A stretch of 64,000 bases of DNA from Metarhizium brunneum. Lineage: Eukaryota > Ascomycota > Sordariomycetes > Hypocreales > Clavicipitaceae. The notes beneath the pieces are model-generated. The model did no database searches, was not told the DNA's origin, and saw nothing but the letters and a program-made list of their open reading frames with translations. Every line of letters begins with the position of its first letter. Position 1 is the stretch's first letter. Shown here in pieces: positions 51,318-62,260 of this stretch. The translations under genes and the position numbers were made by a program. Location: NCBI RefSeq assembly GCF_013426205.1, contig NC_089423.1, forward strand, positions 1,364,001 through 1,428,000, given 5' to 3'.

Positions 51318-52505
51318 TCATGAAGATTTTGTAACAATACGCACATCAAACACACAATGCCATACGCCAGGCGCGTATGTCTTGACCTTTTCTACCCTCT
51401 CCACCGTAATCGCTCTCGTCAAACTCTTCTCATCCTGATTCTCCCTCAACAGAGTCTGTATCTCGTCTTTTCTGGAATCAATCTCAGCATCGCCCACATT
51501 CTCATGAAGATGCAGCCACGCCTCCCCCCCACGAATTATCGCATTCCTTGTCAAAAATAGTGAGACATCCCACGTCAATCTACTCGTAGGCAACAATCCG
51601 CAATTGACATGCCTCACGTCGTGCAGCCATTCCCCCTCCTGCTTCATGTTCTCAGCTCTCCAGCGCGCATTTTCATTACTCTCCGAAAACACCACAATCG
51701 AAGCAGTACTGTTCATAATCTCCTCTGTAGATTGCTTCAGCTTCTCCCCCTCGATAACCTCGACAGTCCACTTATTCAAGTGTGCTCCACGACGAAGAGC
51801 CTCCACGCTCCACGGGTTAAGTTCCCAGCAGAGCACCCTGAACCCCAGTTTCGCGTAGCAGAATGCAAAGTATCCGATGCCGGCGTATAAGTCTACCGCC
51901 CATGTATCTTGTGACTTATTGCCGTCCTTTTTCTTCCTAGGCACCGCTGGAAACTGGAGCAGGCGGGCTTTTTCTTTGACGTTGCCTCTGCTGAACATTG
52001 TCCAACGGGGCGCCCACGTTTGATATATCCCATTTTGTTTGGTAGATACCCAAAAGGCCTTTTCGAAATCTTCGTTGGAAGGAGAGATGCTGCTTGGGGC
52101 ACCGGGGCCGAAATCACCGTATAAAATTCGCAAGCCACTCGGACTGCGAATGATGTTTTCCTCTTTTCTTTCTTGACTTTGCAGCGGGATGCCTTCGTTG
52201 ACCGCCAAGTGTGTCAATCGCAAGTCTGACTTGCCGGTCTTGGAGAGTTCTTCCAGAATCAACTCCCAGAGGAAGTCGGTGGTCGCTCCGTTGTGTCGTT
52301 GGAGCTCCGTGGTCCACGAGGCACTGGTGAAGCTGCCGGCGGGTAAAAGCGCCATAGGTTCGTATATAGTGAACCTCTTGGGTGCATGTTCTCCTAGACT
52401 CATTTTCCAGGCCGTAGAATCTTCGTTCACTGGAGGGTTAAGAGAGGTGAGCCATGCTGCAATGGCGGTTTGGATTGGGTCAGTGTGAGGTTGAGGCCTA
52501 GGCAT
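51318..52505 (-). CDS. TRM12: tRNA wybutosine-synthesizing protein 2 (TYW2/Trm12)
   Basis: A single uninterrupted exon of 395 residues. The family motif PRWTMFSRGNVKEKARLL at about 165-182 is shared with Trm5-type class I methyltransferase folds. It is followed by the SAM-binding DLYAGIGYFAFCYAKLGFRV and CWELNPWS. TYW2 uses S-adenosylmethionine to move the 3-amino-3-carboxypropyl group to the tricyclic base at G37 of tRNA-Phe, the third step of wybutosine synthesis in the cytosol. The N-terminal part is more variable, as in other fungi. It is tail to tail with SSP120, 170 bp away. The ATG at 52505 is the only reasonable start. Trm5 itself is excluded mainly by the Trm12-like order of motifs and the absence of the Trm5 N-terminal D1 domain, judged by eye. 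Confidence 0.87.
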   Translation of the reverse strand: MPRPQPHTDPIQTAIAAWLTSLNPPVNEDSTAWKMSLGEHAPKRFTIYEPMALLPAGSFTSASWTTELQRHNGATTDFLWELILEELSKTGKSDLRLTHLAVNEGIPLQSQERKEENIIRSPSGLRILYGDFGPGAPSSISPSNEDFEKAFWVSTKQNGIYQTWAPRWTMFSRGNVKEKARLLQFPAVPRKKKDGNKSQDTWAVDLYAGIGYFAFCYAKLGFRVLCWELNPWSVEALRRGAHLNKWTVEVIEGEKLKQSTEEIMNSTASIVVFSESNENARWRAENMKQEGEWLHDVRHVNCGLLPTSRLTWDVSLFLTRNAIIRGGEAWLHLHENVGDAEIDSRKDEIQTLLRENQDEKSLTRAITVERVEKVKTYAPGVWHCVFDVRIVTKSS

Positions 52506-52911
52506 TCTGCGGTTCAGCTAGTCGTACTTTGGAACAGCATCGAACTGGATGAGATATGAGAGTAGGTTCGAATAAAGATCATTCATATCGTTTAATGGCA
52601 GTAACTTGTGTCTTGTTCCACTTTAAATGCGCTTGCCATGTCTGCCTTGACGCGAGCGTGGTGACAAAAAATTGAAAGTCAAAGTGATAAAAACGGCCCA
52701 CAATCTGCGTGAAGGCTGGAACCTTGGGCTTCAACTCAACCCGCGATGAGGCCACCATTACACCTTTGCCAACGTTATTTGAGTAGCCAAATAACCATAA
52801 ATGCCGTTATAATTCATACCACAAGTCATGGATATCTCAATCGTATGCTAGTTTACATCTAAAAGCTTTCTCCCAGCCTTTAATTTCGCAACAACCCTCT
52901 AACATCGTGCA
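52506..52911. other. Intergenic region upstream of TRM12
   Basis: About 0.4 kb between the TRM12 start and the phosphatase stop, both on the minus strand. It should hold the TRM12 promoter and the phosphatase 3' untranslated region. No further gene is seen. Confidence 0.7.
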
Positions 52912-54282
52912 TTACAAGAAATAGTCACTCGGTCCTCTCCTGCTCGCAGGAACGTGCCTCTGGTCATCAGGCACGGCCGAGAATATACTGAATCTTGGGT
53001 TCAAGTCTTTATCTACAGTCATGATCGAGGCAACATTACCGCACCTGTAACAGTAGTTCGGCGCAGACCAAACTGTCACAACAGAGCTTTCGGCAAAATG
53101 ATACTGCCCATGGTTAGCACCCAATGCGTAGCAAAAGTTATTCTCTGTCCGAACACATCATACCTTGTAGCCTTCATTAACAAGCTGGTGAGCCCGCGCA
53201 ATCAATTTCAATCCATTCACATGATTGAACTCGGTAGCGACCTTGTCGCCAAAAAGCCAGCCGGCACCGCGCGGGCTGATAGCCCACGTTTCAACATCTT
53301 CGGGATCTGACCAGACCAGGTCGCAAAATGCTCCTTCATGAGGAATCTCCTGGGCACGAGCAACAACACGGATTTGATCTATCGTTCTAATTTCGGGACT
53401 GAGTCCGCCGTGTACACACAAAACTTCGCCGTCGACAATAGCTGCAAGGACAAGAAAGTCAAAGACGTGGCAGCAGGCCTTCCACACAGAAGCGTTGCCA
53501 TATTTCTGCTGGCACTCCTCATAAAAGCCGTAGACTTGTGTGATTTGCCTAGATTCGTGGTTGCCTCGGACAAGCACAATTCGATCGGGGTATCTGTTTC
53601 GAAACTGTTAGCCGTGGAACGGTCATTCGATTTGAAGCAGATGGTACCTACTTGGCCTTCAAGCACATGAGCAAGGTAAATGTCTCCAAACTAAAATAGC
53701 CTCTGTCGACAAAGTCTCCCAGGAAGACGAAGCGAGTCTCGGCGCTCTGAGCGGAGGTGACATTGGCACCTGACAGCGCGGACCCCGGACGAGAACCGGC
53801 GACGGCGTCGGCATCATCTTCGCCCTCGGTACCGCCCGCACCAGCGTCACCTACGGGGGACCGCAGCTTCTTCCTGAGCTTTGGATTTGTGATTTCGCTC
53901 GGCGGCTCGATATCGTCGGACGTGATAACAGTGGTCGCGGTCTTGGGGGCCTGGACATTGGTCTCGCCCGGCATGCCCCCAGACACTCGGAACAACTCCA
54001 AGAGATCATAAAACTGGCCGTGGATATCTCCGCAAACTGTGACAGGTGTGCAAACGGGCTGAATATTGGACTCTGTGTTCGCCCAGTCAGCGCGGCTCGC
54101 GCGTTGGGTCAGCGACAGAGCCAGTGCCTACCTTCCATAAGAATCTCCTTGACCTTCTCGCACAACTCCTTCATGGCCCTCTCAGGTAGGTAGTGACATT
54201 GTTTGGCCTCTTCGAGCCATTCGTCTAGACCGGCATTGGGACCCAAGTTGGCGGGGCCAGGCCGAGGGATGTTTGTCGTCAT
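52912..54282 (-). CDS. SIT4: Ser/Thr protein phosphatase catalytic subunit, Sit4/PP6 type
   Basis: Four exons on the minus strand (54282-54132, 54072-53652, 53593-53164, 53103-52912) give 397 residues with all phases closing. Metal-binding and catalytic PPP motifs are intact: GDIHGQ (65-70), GDFVDRG (169-175), RGNHE (200-204), followed by [20 protein letters not shown] and ARAHQLV. The combination [30 protein letters not shown] and [11 protein letters not shown] matches Sit4/PP6 better than PP2A, PP4 or Ppg1. The C-terminus is DYFL. Sit4-type phosphatases act with SAP subunits in growth and cell-cycle control, TOR signalling and stress responses. Unusual is an insertion of about 75 residues (about 87-161), acidic, Gly/Ser/Thr-rich and disordered, between the GDIHGQ and GDFVDRG motifs. 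This explains the length compared with about 310 residues in yeast. Confidence 0.88.
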
Positions 54283-55161
54283 ATTTTATGAGGATTTGGA
54301 TGTGCGCAGGGCTCGTCGTAATGGCGGCCGCCGGGAGGATTATCACGGCCCGCCACAGTAGTAACGGATAGTGGTAATCCCGTGGAGAGGATGGACCAGA
54401 TGGATGAACCGTCCGGCCTTTGGTTTCGAGCAACGTGAAGTTGTAATCAGGCCTGGAGCAAGGAAGCGATAATCGGATCTTCTTCGGGGTCTGGTTGATG
54501 TCACAGTGGAAAGCGCCTGTGGAAGCTAAGCTGGTAGCACGGGCACAGTGGGTTTGGGAGGGGAGGCCAGCTGATTACAGCGGTTGACATGGCACCTGTG
54601 GCCACCAGACTTCAGATGTTGACCAGCCAGAGTTCAGCCAAATGTTCATGTGCTTGCTTATCTGAGCATCTGCGGCTTCCCCCCTTGCAGCCCACGCTGG
54701 AAAGGCTCTGCGTGCCTTGGACGCAGCTCATACTGCCACCACATCCATGCTCTGCAAACTTCTCTTCGCTCGAGCATTTGTGGCCTGCTGCTATTAACCT
54801 TCTCATTGTCTCTCCACGCAAGAGGATGTTACTTCGATGGCTATCTAAATGCAGCCACGTCTACCGACCAAGGTAGGTAACTACATGTACTCACTAAGCC
54901 AACTCTATCCGTCCACGTGACCTGCCTGCGCGCACCGGAAACGAATAACACAGAAGCCAAAGCTCTTGGGGCAGAACCAGCTCCACCAATCTGTGGGGCT
55001 TCTGAGGGCCGTAACAACTCAAGGCCCTTTTGACTTCACTTGCGCTTTAGCTTGCGAGCTTTGGATGTTTCGTTTTCTGTAAGATATTTAATCCCATCGC
55101 CCACGCTGTCCTGCAAGATTGCCGACTGTCAACGTAGATCTCTCCGCACCCAGCATGCGCC
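54283..55161. other. Divergent promoter region between SIT4 and UPF3
   Basis: About 0.9 kb between the two start codons. No gene is supported. An out-of-frame upstream ATG at 55155 lies 7 bases before the UPF3 start and opens a frame of 27 codons overlapping it. Confidence 0.65.
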
Positions 55162-57355
55162 ATGTCCACACAGCCCCCGCAAGTCCTTTCGCGGAAGGCA
55201 AACGGTCCATCCAGCAGCGCAACCAGCCAGCCGTCTGACCAGATCAAGGTGAGACAGCGAGTGAGAGCATCACAGGTATGTCGCGACCAGTCCTTCGCCA
55301 CACGTCAAACCCCCGGCTTCTGACATGGAGTTGAACAGGCCAAGGACAATGACACTGGCGGCAATACCTTAAAACCTGCCAAGGGCAAGGGACCGGCTGA
55401 CAGACGAGGAGGGGCATCCCACAAAGTAAGCCTGTCCCTTTGAGAGATTCTGGACATGTGAATCCCCGTCAAAATCGGATGAAAATCTAACTCGACTTAG
55501 AGTGCGAATGATGGGGAGGTGGCGCCAAAGGCTCCGCGATCCAAACCTCAAAACGAAGGAGAAAAACTGGTGATTCGTCGTCTGCCACCAGGTATGACCA
55601 TGGAGGAGTGTATTTCTATTCTCGGACCGGAGTGGGAGATCTCCAAGGGCAAAGTCGATTGGTTCTCCTACGTCCCTGGAAAGATTTCCATCGAGTATGT
55701 CAAGCCCAGAGTTTTTAGATATTGTCTTCCATGATACTGACTCTCGTCAACCAAGCCCCTCAAAGCCTTCTCGTCCCGGTCGGGCATATGTTCATTTGGT
55801 GCGGAAGGATGACATCATGCCCCTCAGCGAGGTTGTAAGGAACGCGACATGGGAGGATGCAAAATCAACATTCACGAATCCGTCATTGATTGGCCCGCCC
55901 GTGTTGGAGTTTTCAATTTACAAAAAGGTTCCAGGCACCAAGAAGCGCACGGATACTCGACAAGGCACCATTGATCAAGATCCCGAATTCATGGCCTTCC
56001 TTGAAGGGTTGGCCAACCCTGCACCGATGAGGGAGAGCATCGATGTCGAGGATGCCGACGAGTCTGCCAAAGTAGAGGTCAAAGTGATCACCACCCCTCT
56101 GGTCGAGTTTTTGAAGGAGAAGAAGGCCAACAGGGGCAAGGATGGATCCGGCAAGAACTCCAAGTCTGGAAAAGGAAAGAGTGGCGCCAAGGACGACGAC
56201 TCCTTCGGTAGGAAGAAGGGCAAGGAATCAAGAACCGAGAAGCAGGACAAGACGCCTAAAGAGAATGTCAAGATTCTTACTAAGAAGGCAGCAACTGAGC
56301 AAGCCGCGGAGGGGGCGAAGAAGGTGGCCAGCGAAATTGCGACAGCCAATGCCGCTGCTACTACAGCTGCAGCGGCCACTGATGCGCCCAAAAGCCGACG
56401 TGCTGGCATCGCTGCCGCCGCTAGAATACTGCAGCGCGATCTTGGCCTTAGCCCTGGCAGCGCACATAGAAGAGCACGTCACGATGCTGCCAAGGCCGAG
56501 GCTGATGCCAAGGCAGCAAGCTCTTCAACCAAGGACGATAACGGTACAACCGCAGATGTTGCCAATGCTGCCAGTTCTACTGCATCCGCAGCATCTCCCG
56601 CTGAGGTCATAGTACAAGCACCGAAAAGTCGCCCCGACAGCCCAGTCGCCCCGAAACCACAGGCTGGACGGAGAAATCGCGGTGGCAAAGGTGGTGCTGA
56701 GAAGGGTAAACCGGCTGCTAACGAGATATCGGGTCCGCAACCGACTGTAGCCAACCCTCCGGTTATCTTGAGGAAGAAGAACGACTCCGAAACCAACAAG
56801 AAAACTGCTGAACCCCAGGTCCAAGCCTCTGGGCCAGTGACGAACTCGAATGGCAACGGTAGACAAGCTGGCAAAGAGAAAGCTAACAGCAAGCTAGCCT
56901 CGCAAAAGAAGTCACCCGCTGTCTCAGCAAACGCAACCCGCGCCTTTATTAAGCATGTCAATGCTTCGCAAGGAGTGAACGACGCAAAGCTTCGAGAGGC
57001 TCTCGGCGTATTTGGAACCATTACGCTTGTTGAGATTGACAAGCGCAAGGGTTTTGCTTATGTCGACTTTTCTGAGCACGAAGCACTGGTCAAGGCTGTG
57101 GCTGCCAGCCCCGTTCAGGTTGGTCAGGGAAACGTACAGGTGGTGGAGCGGAAGGATAAGAAGCTCACTGCTGCTGCGGCTGCGCCAGGCGGCTCAGCAA
57201 AGGATGACCAAACGCCAAATGGAGAGAAGGAGAAGGAGAAGGAGAAGGCGCCTGGCGGTCGAGGCCGACGAGGACGCGGCGGCGGTAAAGCTGCCGCCGG
57301 CACAGCGAATGGTCAGGCAACTGCAGGCCCTACCCTGGCAAGCACCGGGGGGTGA
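55162..57355 (+). CDS. UPF3: UPF3/SMG4 nonsense-mediated decay factor with C-terminal RRM-like domain
   Basis: Four exons (55162-55275, 55339-55425, 55501-55694, 55756-57355) give 664 residues. The UPF3/Smg4 domain starts at about residue 91 (KLVIRRLPPGMTMEECISIL, then WFSYVPGK, RAYVHL, and PPVLEFSIYKK). In other eukaryotes it is an RNP-type fold that contacts UPF2 in nonsense-mediated mRNA decay. A very long Lys/Ala/Glu-rich disordered region follows. At about residues 524-600 lies an RRM-like unit (RAFIKHVN..., LREALGVFGTITLVEIDKRK, GFAYVDF), then a KEKEKEK and RGRRGRGGG tail. The fourth exon's frame is confirmed by SI|DPSKPSRPGRAYVH. For intron 1 two in-frame donors exist: GTATGT at 55276 (used here) and GTGAGA at 55249, which would remove nine residues. 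UPF3 is encoded divergently from SIT4. Confidence 0.85.
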
Positions 57356-58765
57356 GGATACAAATGCCACGAGAAGGGCATACAATGATAATTTGATTCA
57401 ACACAGCATCCTTGATTGGGTGGGCCATGTGCAGCATTACAATATGCTCGCCAAGCATCCAAACGTGCCAAACGATGGTACAGAGGAAACAGACATGCCG
57501 CACAAGTACGACATCTGACGACAGTTGGTAGTTGGAGTTGGACGGACAGCGCATTCACCCCCAGCTAGTGCTCGGAGCACAATGCCCAAGCACGCCAGTA
57601 GGGATGAATACACATGGATGAGAGAATAGCTCGTTACCGAGTACTAGCACTTTGTAAGAGGGGGGGCTTCGCTTCATCGGACTTTGACGGGGGGTTATAT
57701 AGACCCATGTGAATGACTAGGCGCAGTGTCTTTTGAGTGAAATTGTTGTGCTCTTTAGTGGTTGTTACCCAAAGCTATGCGTACCATGACAGTGAATATG
57801 AAGCCGCGCGTCTGTGCCTAGTGAGAACTTGTCAAGCTGTCTACCGTCTCGACACCCTTTGCGTATGGTCGATTCTACGGGTTTGGAACTACTGAATTGT
57901 GAATCTTGCTAGTTGAGAGCTGAGAGATGCGAGCTAGCAAAGCCACTTATCCAACGCTTTACAAATTCAACATGGAAGGGTCTGGAGTCTGGCCGAACGG
58001 TGCGACCATGTTTGTAGACTCTGCGCCAAGAGTCACTGGGTTAAAAAAAAAAGTCGATGTTTGTCTTGGTAGTTCCTCTCCAGCAGGGACTGCTCCTGAC
58101 GATAACCCCTTGGGGTCTGGACTACTCGGGTGTCGCATGGCATGCGCAGACGGCAAAATACTAACAAATAGAGCTCGAGGGCACTAGTTACTAATTACTC
58201 GCTAAACAGCGCGCCCATTGTTGTTCCAGATGTCGGGCCAGGAACTAACGCAAGTCGGTGCTGATGCTCGGCCGGTATGCAAGTCGCGCCTCAGGAATGC
58301 CGCGACAAGAGGCACCAGACGCATAGCGAGGTGCTCGCACGCAACAAAGAGCAGCCTTGCCGGCGTGCAGACGATGACTGCTGCTATGCCTGTGCGCAGA
58401 TGGCGAGAGAGTCATCGATGTCCGAGTACACCTACCTGCACCTGGTCGGTCATACATGCACCCCGTTATGACGGATAGGCGGTGCGGCAACGCGGCCACA
58501 GCGAATATCGAATACATGCTGCGAGCATGACGTGGAAAGTAAAGGACGCGGCCAAGTTGAAAACATGCCATGCAATATCAGCCATCTTTAATTATACTAG
58601 TCTCCAGCAACAAAGTGAAACAAAACATGGCATTCTTTCTCAGAACAATCGCATCATCATGGCCCGCGACTTGGAAAAAGGTTAAAAAAAAGCCAATGCC
58701 AAGAGCCAAACGGGCTGCTCTTATTTTTATCTGCAGAGAGTGGGATTTGCTCTCCCGTCCTCGGA
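57356..58765. other. Intergenic region between UPF3 and hydrolase genes
   Basis: About 1.4 kb without a supportable gene. Short frames near 57.9-58.2 kb are not convincing. The last 100-150 bp should be the promoter of the hydrolase gene. Confidence 0.6.
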
Positions 58766-60076
58766 ATGGCGCGACTAAGTGATACGGCACGAGTTGCAGT
58801 CGCAATCATCGTCACCCTCCTCGGCGTGTGCCGCGCAGCAACGACATTCAACTTCTGCGACGAAGCCAGCGCCAAAGAATACGCCTACAACCCTCCTCCC
58901 GAGCGTCTCATCGCTCCACGCAGGAACTGCAATCGCGGCAAGCACAGCAGCGTACGTTCTCCCCTAACGCTCCGGACCCAAAAGATCCTTCTTCCTCACG
59001 CTCTCTTATTCCCGTAGCCTCAAAGATGCATCTACCGACCGCCCGGCTCGCGGCTGGCCTCCATCCACGTCGGCAGCACCGGCAAACTAGCCGTCTTCAT
59101 GCCGAACAAGATGGACGCCGCCACCGTCGAGCACGCCGTCATCATCGTCGCCGGGAAGCTGAGCAACGCAGGCCAGTACTGGCACAGGCTGCAGAACGTC
59201 ACGGCCCTCCACGCAGCACGCCCCGACAAGACGCACCGCAAGACCATCAGCGTGGCGCCGCTGCTCTTCTCCGACCGATACACGCCCGGGCTACACGGCG
59301 ACCGGCACCTCTCGTGGTCCGGCCCCCGGGCCTGGATCGCCGGCGGCGCGGCCAACTCCCCCCCCGGTAGCAACGCGACGTCCATCGACGCCCTCGAGGC
59401 GCTCGCCGACGAGTTCGCCTGCTCAGGCAAGTACCCCCTGCTGACCAACGTCACCTTTGTCGGGCAGAGCGCGGGCGGACAGCTGGTGCAGCGGTACGCG
59501 GCCCTCGCCAGGGACCGTCCCTCGTGCCGCGCGCATGTGCGCTACGTCCAGAACAATCCCGCCACATGCTCGTACTTTACCGCCGACCGTCCCTCCTCGG
59601 TCCAGGGCAAGGCCCTGCCTCCCGCGAGGTCCTGCGCCGAGAGCAACCTCTGGCCCTTTGGCTTCGACGACTTCCCCGGCACGGCGGCGGGAACCCTGGC
59701 CCCCGTGGACTACTTCCGGCAGTACACCTCCCGCGACGTCGTCGCGACGGTGGGATACAGGGACACAAACCCCTGCAGCGGCGACCAGGCCTGCCAGGCT
59801 GTCCTGCAGGGCGGCCACAAGCGGAGGGACAGGAACCTCATCTGGTATAGGTATGTCCACGAGCTGGCCCGGACGGGGGAGGACTTGACGGGGTTCCCGG
59901 GCACCTTCGGCGACCTCCCGGACTGGGGGCCGGCCTCCGAGAACCGCGTGGGCTTGCGACTGGCTCTTGCCAAGGACGCGGGGCATGAGTTTGCGCAGAT
60001 ATTTTCCACGCCCGTCGGTCAGTCGGCGCTTTTTGACGACTTGGATGTCCTGGAGGGGTGGCGGCCGGGGAAGTAG
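58766..60076 (+). CDS. Secreted alpha/beta-hydrolase-fold protein
   Basis: Two exons (58766-58951, 59018-60076) give 414 residues. The intron runs from GTACGT to GTAG and the frame closes before PQRCIYRPP. An N-terminal hydrophobic segment (VAVAIIVTLLGVCRA) indicates secretion or membrane insertion. The mature part has NxT/NxS sites and several Cys. The nucleophile elbow GQSAGGQ puts the catalytic Ser at about residue 213. A candidate His is at about 386 in DAGHEFAQIF. The acidic member is probably in the segment between them but cannot be fixed. The substrate is unknown; the fold is used by esterases, lipases and peptidases. Exon 2 is unusually GC-rich, especially at third positions, compared with SIT4 or the F-box gene. 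Confidence 0.85.
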
Positions 60077-60599
60077 CCGCGGTGGTGTTTTGTGTCTTTT
60101 CTGCACCGCCTGCGTGGTTCCAGTCTTTTCTTTAGAGGCGGCGCAGTCGGGGAGAGGATTTTGGCCGATGTTTTTTTTCTGTTTCTTTCTGATTCACATC
60201 CCCGTGTATTTATTCGTCGGGTAGCTCCGTATGTTATCATCACCATTATACCTTGAGATGTAGTTACTAAAGCCCGTATGCACACGCGTCTTCTCCCATG
60301 GCGCATATGCTGACAAGAATTCATGTCTGCGGAAACACTGTAGAATCGACAAAGTCAAGCCGGCAGACAAGTCTGTGAGCGTGGCACAGGGACCACGGGC
60401 CAACGACGCAGGTCTATGCCGCCATGACGACGCACACCTACCCATCCGCCTGCGCCGAGACAATATCCAGCGACTGTCAGCATCTCATGAGAGGAAGCAT
60501 TGCCTGTCGACCGTCCCGGGTGATCACACCCGAGGCAACTTGCCCAAGAGTTGCTCCTCGAAGCCAGCCCTCCCCCATGCTCGCCAATCTACACAGCCG
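60077..60599. other. Convergent 3' intergenic region
   Basis: About 0.5 kb between the convergent hydrolase and PNPOx-fold genes. No gene is seen. Confidence 0.7.
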
Positions 60600-61427
60600 T
60601 CAAAGACTCAAAGCCCTGACCCCCCCGACAAGCAGATACATCAAGACGGCAGCGACGAAGCCAACCGCCATGGCCTCCCAGTCCCTCGCAACTCCGGCAG
60701 CCCACGCCCTCGCATCCCTCACCCACAACACCTCCCCGGCATCCCTCCGACTAGCCCTCAGCCCCGGCAGGCCATCGATGCTGTCCACATTGTTCGCCTT
60801 CTGGTAGTCCCTCAAGGTGTTGCCCTCGGCCTGCTTGCCGGCCCAGTAGTCCATGGCCGGCCGCGCCTCAAAGACACACAGCTCGTCCAGCTTGGCCTCG
60901 TCGCCGCCCTCGGCGTTGTAGCCCTGCCGCAGCAGCTCGTCGGCCGAGGGGCCGCGATCCGCCCCCTCGCCAGGCTTGTACAGCCCCCTCTTGACCCGGG
61001 GCACGCCGAAGCCGCACGACGTCTGGACCTCCCAGATGTCGGCGACGATGACGGCACGGGCCCCGTCAAAGGCGGAGCGGCCGCCCCTGGCCACGGCGCG
61101 CACGAGGCCCTGGAAGTCACGGTGGTCGAACTCGACGACGCGGGCGGTGCAGAAGAGCCGCATGATGCGCGGCGCGTCGCCAAACGACATGAACATGAGG
61201 CACAGGCGGCCGTTCTCGTAGGCGTGCGCAATCGTCTCGCACCCGGACCCGGTGCGGTCGATGTAGGCGCAGCGCGTGGGCGACAGCACGGCAAAGTGCG
61301 TGTCCGTCATGCCCTTGGGCGACACGTTGATGTGCCGGGCGTGCTTGCCGGCCGAGCCGGTGAAGAAGACGGGCTGGCGCTGGGCCCAGGCTGCCAGGTC
61401 GGCGGACAGAGACGGGTAGAGCTTCAT
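60600..61427 (-). CDS. PNPOx-fold FMN-binding protein with C-terminal membrane helix
   Basis: A single exon of 275 residues. The N-terminal 140 residues follow the pyridoxamine-phosphate-oxidase-like split-barrel pattern seen in fungal hypothetical flavoproteins (FFTGSAGKHARHINVSPKG, DRTGSGCETIAH, GRLCLMFMSF, RIMRLFCTARVVE). The middle carries a conserved CGFGVPRV and an Asp/Glu-rich segment. A strongly hydrophobic helix ends the protein (about 250-268, VGFVAAVLMYLLVGGV), so it may be tail-anchored with its flavin domain in the cytosol. FMN binding is expected from the fold; the reaction is not known. The CA-rich, ATG-poor leader at 61430-61505 is described separately. The gene is very GC-rich. 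Confidence 0.85.
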   Translation of the reverse strand: MKLYPSLSADLAAWAQRQPVFFTGSAGKHARHINVSPKGMTDTHFAVLSPTRCAYIDRTGSGCETIAHAYENGRLCLMFMSFGDAPRIMRLFCTARVVEFDHRDFQGLVRAVARGGRSAFDGARAVIVADIWEVQTSCGFGVPRVKRGLYKPGEGADRGPSADELLRQGYNAEGGDEAKLDELCVFEARPAMDYWAGKQAEGNTLRDYQKANNVDSIDGLPGLRASRRDAGEVLWVRDARAWAAGVARDWEAMAVGFVAAVLMYLLVGGVRALSL

Positions 61428-62222
61428 GGCGGCGGGAGTGGTGGTGTGTGGTGGTGTGGTGCGGCGGTGATGGTGATTGATGATGATGGTGCATGTGGTG
61501 GTGGTGAATCGTGACCAAGGCCGTGTGCGACGTTGGGGCGTGTGAAGTAGGGACTCGGGAGGGGTAGGTGGATGGGATGACGACGAGCACGAGCAGGTGA
61601 CATGTCAAGGCACAGTACGGAAGTACGGAATGGCATTCTGAGTAATCGGTAACAATGGGTATTCGTTGTTGCAACAACGGCATTCCTCGCCTGCATTGGC
61701 TTGCGAGACAAAACCGTTACAAATCGACCAGCATTCATTCAAGCCCGGTACGACTACTACCTACATGTACGTAACATAGTAACTTCAAGACACTCCCCAA
61801 ATAAAATTCAAGGCAAAAAGAAAACATCAAGGTATTTTGTCTAACGCCCAGGAAAAGGTTACATCTAAGATACAATACAACAACGCTGGCGGGAAAGGGG
61901 ACACAAAAGAGGACCCAACAAGAATGAAACGAAAATACTGTACCAAAGCTGAATGATGCCTGCTAGGCACTCCATGTCGGCTTGATTTCCGTCCCGAGCG
62001 TCCATGTCGTTGAAGATATGTGCGCGGCGGTATCGGACCGGTTGACCAGACATTGTCGATGGCCAGCCCACGAGGTACATACTTTACCTTGAGTCTAAGT
62101 ACTCAGACCTAGGTACTTGGAGGTATGCAGCGTCAGTGGGCTGAGTCATATCGACATGTATACTCCGTAAGTACTTAACATAGGGCGCTGTGTCGCCCGC
62201 CCTGGGTCCCCGGCAACGGACC

Positions 62223-62260
62223 GACCAGACTTGACCAGACCAGACCAGACCAGACCAGAC
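62223..62260. repeat. GACCA pentanucleotide repeat
   Basis: About seven units of GACCA, the first interrupted by TT, in non-coding DNA. Confidence 0.9.

Noticed and set aside
52912..54282. Assignment of the phosphatase to Ppg1, PP2A or PP4
   Set aside because: The segments [28 protein letters not shown] and [11 protein letters not shown] fit Sit4/PP6 better.
60375..61514. Plus-strand 379-codon frame
   Set aside because: Antisense shadow of the GC-rich PNPOx-fold gene, which has clear family motifs.
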